NCBI GenBank assembly: GCA_964559175.1
Contig: CAZLGT010000002.1
Location: 1 to 64,000 of the forward strand
Reading direction: 5' to 3'
DNA length: 64,000 bases
Origin: Mariniphaga sp964559175
GTDB taxonomy: Bacteria > Bacteroidota > Bacteroidia > Bacteroidales > Prolixibacteraceae
A program made the translations under genes and the position numbers. Positions within the stretch are counted from its first letter, which is position 1; the number at the start of each line of letters is the position of its first letter. Below the pieces are notes generated by a model. It saw nothing but the letters and a program-made list of their open reading frames with translations, did no database searches and had not been told where the DNA came from. Shown in pieces: positions 47,546 through 55,413 of the stretch.

Positions 47546-48571
47546 TTAAAACCGTTCATTTAAATTGATGGCCAGAGAGAAGAGGTTGGATGAACCGGCC
47601 AGGTGGAAACGTGAGGTTGCAAAATCGAGACGGAAACGTTTGACCTTGAGCCCAAAACCCAGAGAAAAGCCAACCGTAGAAAGGCGTTCCTCAAATTTTA
47701 GTTCCTGCCGGCGCTGGTAATTGTAGCCGGCCCGCAGGGTAAAATTGTCTGAAGGCAGGATTTCCACCCCCAGCACTGCATGTCGCATAATTTGTTTTCC
47801 AAAACTCTCCTGCAGTTCGTGCCAGTTTTCAAGGCTTTGCTCTTCGGCTTCGTTATACCCCAAATCCCAGTTGGTAAGGTGCTGCATGGTAAGTGAAAGC
47901 ACTACAGGTGCATATTTCAGCTTTGTGCTGATTCCGGCCTGGAGGTTAAACGGAATGGGTTCGCGGTTTCCGTCTTCGTAATAGGTGGTAATTTGTCCGC
48001 CCATATTCCGTGCCACAAGCGCCACTTGTGTCAGGCTGTCTTTGCTGCTGAAATTGACGCCTAAATCGGCCGCAATTCCAAACGAACGGTAACTTTCGAA
48101 CACCGAAAATACCGGTTTGAGGTTGGCGCCGTAACTGAGCCGTTTATATTGACTGGAATAAATCATATTCAGGGCATATTCGGCGGCATTAAAAAAGTTG
48201 CCGGTGAGCTCGCCCAATTCGGTTGCCTCCTTAAATTCGCCGTAATTGATGTAGTGCATGCCCAGCGCAAAATTTCCGATTCCGCTATAACTGCGGGCAT
48301 ACGAGGCATACCCGTAATTGATGTCCATAAAATAGTTTACATAGTTTACCAACACCATGTTGTTCATACCTGAATGTAAAAGCGCCGGATTGTGAAAAGG
48401 GAGGTTTAAATCGGTTGAGTCGGCGAGGGCAACCTGGTTTCCACCCAAAGCCGCCATACGGGCTGAGTTGGTCAGTTCCAGAAACTGGTAGGTGGTTTCT
48501 CCGCCAATCTGGGCTTTCCCGGTAAAAAAAGAAAGTGTAAAAAGCAGTATCAGGTAAAATTTACGGTTCAT
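47546..48571 (-). CDS. porQ: PorQ-like type IX secretion protein
   Basis: A 341-residue outer-membrane protein with a signal peptide (1-20) and alternating beta-strand pattern ending in aromatic residues (LAINLNERF). It belongs to the PorV/PorQ group, and its start (QIGGETTYQFLELTNSARMAALGG) and NPALL motif fit PorQ. PorQ and PorZ are needed to attach type IX cargo to the cell surface through the attachment complex. This fits the sorting-tail protein at 13.7-15.8 kb. It has its own promoter and is the last core gene before the A+T-rich defence block. Confidence 0.88.
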   Translation of the reverse strand: MNRKFYLILLFTLSFFTGKAQIGGETTYQFLELTNSARMAALGGNQVALADSTDLNLPFHNPALLHSGMNNMVLVNYVNYFMDINYGYASYARSYSGIGNFALGMHYINYGEFKEATELGELTGNFFNAAEYALNMIYSSQYKRLSYGANLKPVFSVFESYRSFGIAADLGVNFSSKDSLTQVALVARNMGGQITTYYEDGNREPIPFNLQAGISTKLKYAPVVLSLTMQHLTNWDLGYNEAEEQSLENWHELQESFGKQIMRHAVLGVEILPSDNFTLRAGYNYQRRQELKFEERLSTVGFSLGFGLKVKRFRLDFATSRFHLAGSSNLFSLAINLNERF

Positions 48572-48598
48572 TCACTTTTTGTATATCCGATAAAACGC

Positions 48599-48630
48599 CA
48601 AAAGTAGGGAAATATTACTTGTTGTGGCAA
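48599..48630 (-). promoter_or_regulatory. Promoter of porQ
   Basis: On the minus strand TTG (48630-48628), 21 bases, TACTTTTG (48606-48599), the same spacing as the cmk promoter. It ends 27 bases before the porQ ATG. Confidence 0.5.
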
Positions 48631-48814
48631 CCCTTCAGTTTTGAAATATTTATTCTTTTCTTATTTAAAATGGAATAATATCAATTCTCTCCGCAATGTG
48701 TAGAGAATTGAATTAATTCAAAATATTGTTTTTCAAAAATTAATTTTCATCAAATTTTTTAATCTTCTTGTTAATCAAATAAACACCAACCATATAATAG
48801 GGCTTAAAATTTCC

Positions 48815-49450
48815 TCAGTAAGTTGTTAAATAATTTCGTAGTTCGTTGTCAATAACACTTTTAAATCCGCTACCTGAAAGGCATTCAATAATTAACTCAG
48901 AATTTAAACCACCATTTTTATAGTCATTCACTCGTTGAATCAATTCTTTTCTTCTTTCTTTTAGAGAATTGTGATTTAAATTGAAAGCTTTTATTGTTTC
49001 TTCTGCCTTAATCTTTACATTACCTTGAAGTTCCGCTCTTACTGTTATCTCCCCCCAACTTCTTAACTCAAAAAAATCAGCGGGATTTTCCAATGCAGGA
49101 TTAAGTATTAATGCATTATCAGCTCTTGTTTTTCCTTTTAAATACGTTTGGTCTTTGTATTCTCCACCAAAATCTGATGAGATGCAGGAAACAAACAAGT
49201 TTGACCATTCAAAAGTTTGTTCTGGGAAGAAAGCCGCATCTTTACGTTTTAGATGTTCAATGTGTGAATTATTCTTTTCGTATTCAAGAGGTAATTCAGT
49301 GTAAGCGCATTGATTTTCCTGTTCTTCCTCTAAAATATATTTTCTTGTATTTGTTCGGACAGCTACATCTAAAGCATCCCAATTCTGAGGATTGTTGTTT
49401 TGTATGAAATCAATGAATGCAGTATATGGAGTTTTTAAAATCTGAATCAT
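48815..49450 (-). CDS. ptuB: PtuB-like HNH endonuclease
   Basis: A 211-residue protein of the Septu/retron-Ec78 PtuB group. The HNH region runs C48-A-Y (QENQCAYTE), HIEH (H63-H66) and WSNLFVSC (N84, C89), with KDQTYLKGKT after it. In Septu, PtuB is the nuclease effector bound to PtuA. Typical PtuB proteins hold a second cysteine in each half of the zinc site (CxxC); here CAYTE and CISSDFGG have lost the partners, so the zinc knuckle may be absent. It starts inside the ptuA stop (ATGA). Last gene of the operon. Confidence 0.82.
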   Translation of the reverse strand: MIQILKTPYTAFIDFIQNNNPQNWDALDVAVRTNTRKYILEEEQENQCAYTELPLEYEKNNSHIEHLKRKDAAFFPEQTFEWSNLFVSCISSDFGGEYKDQTYLKGKTRADNALILNPALENPADFFELRSWGEITVRAELQGNVKIKAEETIKAFNLNHNSLKERRKELIQRVNDYKNGGLNSELIIECLSGSGFKSVIDNELRNYLTTY

Positions 49451-50889
49451 TTTTTACGGCTTTTTGCAATTTCAAGGTTAATATTTACAATTTCAGGTGC
49501 CGTTGGTCGCAAAATACCCTTTAATTCCTGAAACTTGGTTTTAAAATCAGGTGATTCAAATTGTTTGTTTTTTACCAGGTCCTGAACTTCCATCAAAAGG
49601 GATTCAACATATTTATTCCGAACTCCGTCAACGTTAAAAAAGTCAATTAGCAGAGATTCAACATTTTTGCCAAAACTATTAAAAGGTATTTCTTTAATGA
49701 CTCCGTGTTCCAATACAAATAAACTATCTCTTTCAATACCCGACACAATATTTGGAGAATGAGTTGCAATCAAATAAAAATTTTCAGAATTTAATGTGTT
49801 GTCAATAGTCATTTGGATTTCAGGAATAAACTGTCTTTGCCATTCTGGATGTAAATAGGTATCAGGTTCATCGAAAAGAAAAAGTGTATTCTTACCTGAT
49901 AAAAATTCAATTAATCCTTTTATGGTTATGGCTTGTTGTTCGCCTTCACTCAGAATATTGAAAACCTGTCGTTTCCCGTTTTCCATTTTAATCAGGGAAA
50001 ATGAAATTTCATACAGTAAATCATCAACCAGCATGATATTCAGGATTTCAAAAAGCTTTTTTTCTTCAATTAAAAATTCCCTGATTTTATAAAGTGTTTC
50101 CTTTCCTTTCAATAAGAACGTAATTTTTTCTCTTTTGCCGGTTTTAATTCCTAAATTTTTATCTGTTTGCGATTGCTCTTTAAGAAAATCTAAAAACTTT
50201 CTTACCTCTCCTTCGGCTCCCCAAAAGTTTTCTATGGAATCCTTGTGCCAGCCTGGTTTCTTTAGTAGAATTTGAATACTTTCAATGTCTTCAATTTTTG
50301 CTTTGCTTTTCAGAAATTCAGGAATATCGCCATATTCATAGGATAAAAGACTTAGCAGAATGATACCGAAGTGCTCGGGTTTGTAATAAAAGAAACCTCT
50401 GTCAATATTGGCATTTCCTTTTCGATACGATTCTGAAAGTATATTCTCATGGGGTTTGCAAAGTTCTTCCATTATTAAAGAAAGGCCGGAATAATAAATA
50501 ACAACATTGGAAGGTAAATTCGTTGGAGCTAAATTATTAATTCCAACACTTTTAAACCCTGTTTTATCATTTTCTTCCACAAAATACGGCTTCCCTTTTT
50601 CTCCTTTTAATTTTATTAATAAGTCCTTTCCCTTTACGTCAACATGTGGATAGTCCCTTTCTTCGCTGCCATAATGTTTTATTGAATATTCCAATTCAAA
50701 ATCAAATTTTGGGGTTTGTTTGAGAAACAAACTACTAAAAATTTTAGCAATTGCCTCTAAAATAGTGGATTTCCCCGACCCATTTGCGCCAATAAAAACC
50801 GAAATGTATTTCTTAAAATCGTAAGGAAATTCAATGGTAAAATCCTTCAAAATTTTGTAATCTTTTATGTATAAGCGCTTTAATTGCAT
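49447..50889 (-). CDS. ptuA: PtuA-like AAA/ABC-type ATPase
   Basis: A 480-residue SMC/ABC-like ATPase. Walker A is GANGSGKST (34-42), the signature motif LSEGEQQ at 313-319, Walker B FLFDEPDTYLHPEW with D340/E341, and the H-loop LIATHSPNI. The insert between Walker A and the signature is long, as in the OLD/PtuA type. In Septu and retron Ec78, PtuA oligomers hold PtuB nucleases and control them with nucleotide. Its ATG overlaps the hsdS stop by 10 bases, and ptuB follows by a 4-base overlap. Whether it reads a signal from the methylase subunits is the open question. Confidence 0.87.
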   Translation of the reverse strand: MQLKRLYIKDYKILKDFTIEFPYDFKKYISVFIGANGSGKSTILEAIAKIFSSLFLKQTPKFDFELEYSIKHYGSEERDYPHVDVKGKDLLIKLKGEKGKPYFVEENDKTGFKSVGINNLAPTNLPSNVVIYYSGLSLIMEELCKPHENILSESYRKGNANIDRGFFYYKPEHFGIILLSLLSYEYGDIPEFLKSKAKIEDIESIQILLKKPGWHKDSIENFWGAEGEVRKFLDFLKEQSQTDKNLGIKTGKREKITFLLKGKETLYKIREFLIEEKKLFEILNIMLVDDLLYEISFSLIKMENGKRQVFNILSEGEQQAITIKGLIEFLSGKNTLFLFDEPDTYLHPEWQRQFIPEIQMTIDNTLNSENFYLIATHSPNIVSGIERDSLFVLEHGVIKEIPFNSFGKNVESLLIDFFNVDGVRNKYVESLLMEVQDLVKNKQFESPDFKTKFQELKGILRPTAPEIVNINLEIAKSRKK

Positions 50890-52247
50890 GGCTGAAAAAT
50901 TTCATTTTCAAATTCATTAATTGCTCGCGATCTTATTTCTTTTGCTTTTTCTTTAAGTTCTTTTATCTGAAATTTCATTTCTTGAACTCGGTCTTTTATT
51001 TTATTTTGTATAGCAAACGGAGGAACAACAACATTGTAATTTTTAATCATTTGAGCATTTAAGTTTGGCTGGTTATTTCCGCTTGCTAAAGCTCTTAATC
51101 TTTCATATTCATTCATCAAATATACCCACAAATAATCTGTATCAATTATTGAATTATCAATATTAAATAGAACTGCACAAGCTTGATTAGTAGATGCTCG
51201 AATCCCCAACTTAGCTGTCCTCCCCCTTGTTGCGCCCTGCCCGTACATAGCAACTATTAAACTATCCTTTGGATATAGTTTTGCAGAACTATTACTTATT
51301 GCTTCTTCAGTAATTTTTTCCTCGGTGTCATAAATTATGTCATTCCTAACTTCTGTTGTTTTTATCCAAGGAATATTTCCTGTGTAGTACTCTTTCTTTG
51401 ACCTACTTGGAGTCCCACCACTCGATACATTGCACAACTCAATAATACGTTTCGTTTCATAATTCTTGTTGAAGCGAACTTTTTCTATTTTCTGCTTATC
51501 AACTCCCCACTTAATAAATTGTGTGTATGAGATTAGCTTTAAGAATGTGGTTGATTCGATGTCTTTAACTTCAAAAGTAAATTCTATACTTAGTTCCTTA
51601 TCAATATATTTACCAATATTATTTTCTGTCTCTATTGCCTTCTGTTCAAGTTCTTTAGCCTGTTTTATTTTTTTATTGTAAGCTTCTACAATTCTGTTTT
51701 GTTCTGATAATGGTGGTAAAGGAATTTTTTGAGCAAGAAATAAATCTTCCTGTAAATAATGACGATTTGTAGTTCCATTGCTGGCATTTTCACTAAACCT
51801 GATAAATTCTGGTGTAGTTGTTATTAACGCAAGGAAATAAGGGTTGATTTTTGAATAATCAACATCAAATGTCCAGAAATTTCCAGTTATTATTGCACCG
51901 TCAACTTCTTTGGGAACTACACCAAAAGCCCCATTTCGAGCATCAATTTTAGATAAAAGAAATTGACCCTTTTTAATAAGAAATTGTTTCTTTGTTCCTA
52001 TGTTTTTCCCAGATTCAATATCTCTAAGAAATATACCACCATTATTTATTTTTATTGTAACCCTCTTGTATTCTTTTTTATTTTCAATATCAATGGGTGT
52101 TTTCCTTCTTTTCAAAAATTCGCCTATAGGAGTAAGTTCAAAATTCTCATTATAAGAAAACTTCGATTCTAATAAATACTGAACACTCCAGTTTTGCAAT
52201 AACTGAAATGAAGTCGATTTTAAATATATTTTTTCAATAACTTCCAT
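50880..52247 (-). CDS. hsdS: Type I-like DNA specificity subunit HsdS
   Basis: A 455-residue specificity protein with two target-recognition domains, each followed by a long helical spacer. The first ends LAQKIPLPPLSEQNRIVEAYNKKIKQA (about 171-197) and the second KNYNVVVPPFAIQNKIKDRVQEM, the two conserved dimer/spacer regions. SSGGTPSRSKKEYYTGNIPW opens the second domain. Two domains predict a split, asymmetric target site. The start codon shares a base with the hsdM stop (TAATG). Codon use and composition are A+T-rich. Confidence 0.93.
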   Translation of the reverse strand: MEVIEKIYLKSTSFQLLQNWSVQYLLESKFSYNENFELTPIGEFLKRRKTPIDIENKKEYKRVTIKINNGGIFLRDIESGKNIGTKKQFLIKKGQFLLSKIDARNGAFGVVPKEVDGAIITGNFWTFDVDYSKINPYFLALITTTPEFIRFSENASNGTTNRHYLQEDLFLAQKIPLPPLSEQNRIVEAYNKKIKQAKELEQKAIETENNIGKYIDKELSIEFTFEVKDIESTTFLKLISYTQFIKWGVDKQKIEKVRFNKNYETKRIIELCNVSSGGTPSRSKKEYYTGNIPWIKTTEVRNDIIYDTEEKITEEAISNSSAKLYPKDSLIVAMYGQGATRGRTAKLGIRASTNQACAVLFNIDNSIIDTDYLWVYLMNEYERLRALASGNNQPNLNAQMIKNYNVVVPPFAIQNKIKDRVQEMKFQIKELKEKAKEIRSRAINEFENEIFQPCN

Positions 52248-54493
52248 TACCCATAAATTTCCTGAGGTTCGCCGGCCATTGGAATACGGAACATTTTACC
52301 GTTTTCTGCTATTTCGTAATGGATGGAATTGAATTTGTTTTCCCACAATTGGTTTTGCTTGCGGTATTCGGTGAATTCTTTGCTGAGAGGAACCAATTCG
52401 TTTTCAATCTCAGCGCCGGTTGTACTAATTCCTGCTTTTTCAACCTCTGCAATTGGTATTTGATAATCGAAGTCTTTTTTAATTTGGGCTTTTATTTCAA
52501 TCTCAATTTTATTTTGAAGTTCTTTCAATTGATTTTTCAACTCTTTTTTTTCTTTAGCCGGGATAGCCTCTTTTCCTTTCAATGCCAGTTTTAGTTCGAT
52601 TGGTCTCGTTTGAGATTCATATTTTTTTGTAATCTCTGTTTTTGCTTTTTTGGCAATTCGGTTCCATTCCGTCACCTCTTCTTCAGTAAATTTTTTGAAA
52701 AACAAAAGACTTGGTTTTACAGTCGCTCCCGAAGCAATAAAAACATCTTGCGGAATAGAAGTAATTAAAATAATTTTTGCTTTGCTTTCAACAAAATCGC
52801 GCACCCGTTGTAAATTGGTATTGTTTAAAACACCTTCGGGCAAAACAATTCCCATTCTGCCGCCCGGTTTCAGTAAATTCAGGCAGCGCTCAATAAATAA
52901 AACCTCGGTTAGCGTACTCATTTTACCCGTTTCATAAAGGTTTAAGAGCGGTTTGCCGATGTTTCTATTTATCTGGTTCATCGCTTTATCGTAAGCAGGC
53001 CCGTATCTTTTTTGGTACTTTTTTATCCGTTCCTGATCGGTAAATTTATCGGCTTCGGTTATTTTCCAGCTTTTTTCAACCCGTGAGCCAAACGGGGGAT
53101 TGGTAAGTATAATATCGAACCGGTTTTCAAAAACACCATTCACATTTAACAGCCCGTCGTTATGGTGCACACCGCCGTGTCCGTCGCCGTGCATAATCAT
53201 GTTCATTTTTGCCGTCCTGCTCATTCGCGGGTTGGCATCCGTTCCAAAAATGCAATCGTAACTAAGTTCTCTTAACCTGCTGTTTTCATTATTAATATCA
53301 AGTTCGTAATTCAATTTATTAAATTGTTCAATTACCTCTGCATCAATTTTTTCTTTTTCATCGTCCGAAAGATTTTCATATTCCGCAGTGAAAGTTTCCT
53401 TTTTAATTTTTGCCTTTGCTTCCTGGATTTCATTTTCAATTTTAGAACGCACATATTCAAAAGCACGAATCAGAAACCCGCCACTTCCGCAACAAGGATC
53501 GCAAAGAATTTCCCCTTCTTGCGGATCAAGTACTTCAACCATAAAATCTACAATAGTTCGTGGAGTAAAAAACTGGCCTAATTCGCCCCTGAAAGTTTTT
53601 CCGAGGAATTTTTCAAAGGCAATGCCTTTCACATCGTCTGAAGTTGTTGAAAGATTGTAAATTTCAAGTTCCTTTACAATAGCCTCAAAACTATTTTCAC
53701 GGATTTTGATGACTTCGTTGGGATCGAACAAGTCATCGTCTTTGAAGTCTTCTTTGGTTTGCTGAAATAAAAACTGATAAAATTCAGCGCCATCTTTTGG
53801 TCTGTACTTTTCATAACTTGCACGGGCTGCTTTAAATTCCTTTGCCGAAAATATTTGCGCACCAGTGTTGTCCCGCTCATACCTGATTTTTATGAATAAG
53901 ATTTTGCTAATTTCATCGAACGCAGCTTCAGGAGAAAGTTTATCATTATTCCGAATGATATTGTGACATTTAAATAACAGTTTTGAGAATTCATCGCGTG
54001 TAAAAGCCTTGGTTTGTTTTAATAACTCACTTACTTTTTTGCTGTTATTGATTGTACTTGCATCCGGAATATCGATTACTTCTTCCAGTTTTTTGGGCAT
54101 TTTCCCTTTAACTACTTTGAATATTCTGGTTTCTTTCAGGTTTGTAGTAACAAAAAAATCTGCACCTGCCCACGCAGCATAATTAAAGCCCTGAAAATAA
54201 TCTTCTTCCCGGACTGTGATATGTTCTGCTTTACACTCTACCACAATTACAGGACTATTATTTTCAAGTTTATCTTTTGCGGATTTCCACACTACAATAT
54301 CTGCCATGGCACGCCCTTGTCCGCGCTGTGAATTGCTCACCTGTACTTCCTGAGTCATTTGATTCAGTTCAAAACCATATTTGTTTATCAATCGCGTAAG
54401 GTATTTTTGACGAACTTCTTCTTCAGGTTTTAAAACCAACCATTTGTCTTTTAATGGGGCAAAAATTTTTCCGTCTTGTATTTGAATTTCCAT
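52247..54493 (-). CDS. hsdM: HsdM-type adenine methylase fused to an N-terminal nuclease-like domain
   Basis: A 748-residue protein, longer than usual HsdM. Residues 1-150 form a type I R-protein N-terminal-like domain with PD-(D/E)XK residues D65 (MADIVVW) and E86-C-K88 (PVIVVECKAE). Then come the HsdM helical domain and the N6-adenine methylase: GQFFTPR (motif X), DPCCGSGGF from 332 (motif I) and NPPF at 465-468 (motif IV). A charged helical region follows. Nuclease plus methylase in one chain with a separate S subunit resembles BcgI-type enzymes. First gene of the four-gene operon. Confidence 0.92.
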   Translation of the reverse strand: MEIQIQDGKIFAPLKDKWLVLKPEEEVRQKYLTRLINKYGFELNQMTQEVQVSNSQRGQGRAMADIVVWKSAKDKLENNSPVIVVECKAEHITVREEDYFQGFNYAAWAGADFFVTTNLKETRIFKVVKGKMPKKLEEVIDIPDASTINNSKKVSELLKQTKAFTRDEFSKLLFKCHNIIRNNDKLSPEAAFDEISKILFIKIRYERDNTGAQIFSAKEFKAARASYEKYRPKDGAEFYQFLFQQTKEDFKDDDLFDPNEVIKIRENSFEAIVKELEIYNLSTTSDDVKGIAFEKFLGKTFRGELGQFFTPRTIVDFMVEVLDPQEGEILCDPCCGSGGFLIRAFEYVRSKIENEIQEAKAKIKKETFTAEYENLSDDEKEKIDAEVIEQFNKLNYELDINNENSRLRELSYDCIFGTDANPRMSRTAKMNMIMHGDGHGGVHHNDGLLNVNGVFENRFDIILTNPPFGSRVEKSWKITEADKFTDQERIKKYQKRYGPAYDKAMNQINRNIGKPLLNLYETGKMSTLTEVLFIERCLNLLKPGGRMGIVLPEGVLNNTNLQRVRDFVESKAKIILITSIPQDVFIASGATVKPSLLFFKKFTEEEVTEWNRIAKKAKTEITKKYESQTRPIELKLALKGKEAIPAKEKKELKNQLKELQNKIEIEIKAQIKKDFDYQIPIAEVEKAGISTTGAEIENELVPLSKEFTEYRKQNQLWENKFNSIHYEIAENGKMFRIPMAGEPQEIYG

Positions 54494-54545
54494 GGCTTAA
54501 GTTTTTATCACCTTGTGTATTACTTTTACTGTTTGAAATACCATA

Positions 54546-54564
54546 ACAAATATAAAATTGTTTT
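54546..54564. repeat. 19-bp repeat, copy at hsdM promoter region
   Basis: ACAAATATAAAATTGTTTT is identical to 54880-54898. It contains a TATATTTG box on the minus strand. Confidence 0.8.
54547..54554 (-). promoter_or_regulatory. Candidate -7 promoter box of the defence operon
   Basis: TATATTTG on the minus strand, 53 bases before the hsdM ATG, inside the 19-bp repeat. No TTG at normal spacing. Confidence 0.35.
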
Positions 54565-54635
54565 CCCGAAAATGTCGAAAAATAAACTTTCAACATTGTT
54601 TTAAAACATTGCCGTAGTTTTAAATTGTCTTGATG

Positions 54636-54648
54636 TCGCAAATTGCGA
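54636..54648. promoter_or_regulatory. 13-bp perfect palindrome upstream of hsdM
   Basis: TCGCAAATTGCGA lies between the antitoxin-like gene and hsdM, without a following T-tract, so an operator is more likely than a terminator. Confidence 0.35.
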
Positions 54649-54660
54649 TTTCAAGTTTTG

Positions 54661-54864
54661 CTAAATACCGAGTTTGGAGAATAATTCACCAGAATCTTTC
54701 ACCCGTGTTCCCTTTTTCTTTTCAACATCTTCCATTGCCCGAATTGTTTCATAATTAGGAACAGGCTCTTCAACGATGTGTGTCTCCACCTTCATTTTTT
54801 CCAGAAGCTCTTTCAGAAAAGTTTCTTCCTTTTTGTTTTTGGGTTTTATTACAATGGCTGTCAT
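54661..54864 (-). CDS. Small antitoxin-like protein (DUF2683-like)
   Basis: A 67-residue soluble protein, MTAIVIKPKNKKEET onwards, with a short strand, a helix (FLKELLEKMKVE), an acidic middle and a C-terminal helix ending ELFSKLGI. The shape resembles small antitoxin-like proteins of Bacteroidota. No toxin gene is next to it. The TTG 39 bases upstream was rejected because the -7 box and 19-bp repeat lie between it and the ATG. It shares that promoter-like repeat with hsdM. The function is unknown. Confidence 0.65.
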   Translation of the reverse strand: MTAIVIKPKNKKEETFLKELLEKMKVETHIVEEPVPNYETIRAMEDVEKKKGTRVKDSGELFSKLGI

Positions 54865-54879
54865 AACAAATTGTTTTTC

Positions 54880-54898
54880 ACAAATATAAAATTGTTTT
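54880..54898. repeat. 19-bp repeat, copy at small-gene promoter region
   Basis: Identical to 54546-54564. It contains TATATTTG on the minus strand (54888-54881), 16 bases before the ATG of the small antitoxin-like gene. Confidence 0.8.
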
Positions 54899-54909
54899 TG
54901 CAAAGTTGA

Positions 54910-55413
54910 TTAATGAGATACCTTTTTTAGTTCCTCAAAAATCTCATACACCACCGGACAGGTTTCGCAGTTTTTGTATGATAAATTCAGAATTTGCACA
55001 AACCGTTTGCGGTCGGTGTGTGGATACTCGCGGCAGGCTTTGGGACGGTTTTCGTAAACCACACAGTAATTATCGGGAAGTAAGAACGGGCAGGGATGGT
55101 CATTGAATACAAAATCACCGTCTTCGTCGGTTTTTACATATTGTTCCAGAAGGGCGGAAGGTTTCATCTTTAAATGTTTGGCCAGCCGGTCGATGTCTTT
55201 ATCTGTAAGCCGGGGGCCGATTGTTTTGCAGCAGTTGGCACAATCCAAACAGCTAAATGAACTAAAAGCTTCGTGATGCATTTGGTGAACCACATCGTCC
55301 AGGTTTTTGGGTTTTTTCCGTTTGAGCTTTTTAATGAATGCAGTGGTTTCCTGCCTGTCTTTATCGGTAAGCTGTTTCAATTCTTCCGGCGATTTGTATT
55401 CTGCCTTTTTCAT
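54910..55413 (-). CDS. YkgJ-family cysteine cluster protein
   Basis: A 167-residue cytoplasmic protein with the family cysteines: CLDCANCC near the middle, then HPCPFL, NYCVVYENRPKACREYP and NCETCPVVYEI. It is thought to bind zinc or iron; the exact role is not known. Its start overlaps the stop of the DMT transporter gene upstream by one base (TAATG), so both are cotranscribed. Confidence 0.92.
   Translation of the reverse strand: MKKAEYKSPEELKQLTDKDRQETTAFIKKLKRKKPKNLDDVVHQMHHEAFSSFSCLDCANCCKTIGPRLTDKDIDRLAKHLKMKPSALLEQYVKTDEDGDFVFNDHPCPFLLPDNYCVVYENRPKACREYPHTDRKRFVQILNLSYKNCETCPVVYEIFEELKKVSH

Larger units (their letters stand above)
48815..54493 (-). other. Candidate hybrid defence operon (M-S-PtuA-PtuB)
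   Basis: Four leftward genes are locked together by overlapping ends: hsdM stop/hsdS start share TAATG (1 base), hsdS/ptuA overlap by 10 bases, ptuA/ptuB share ATGA (4 bases). No gene for an HsdR translocase is present on either side. The block is much A+T-richer than porQ or priA. The order and coupling suggest the four proteins act as one system. Confidence 0.75.

Noticed and set aside
54650..54903. TTG start for the antitoxin-like gene
   Set aside because: The promoter-like box at 54881-54888 lies between the TTG and the ATG, and residues before the ATG are low-complexity.
48572..54910. Search for HsdR, integrase or transposase around the defence operon
   Set aside because: No frame on either strand shows helicase, recombinase or transposase motifs; flanking genes are porQ and ykgJ.
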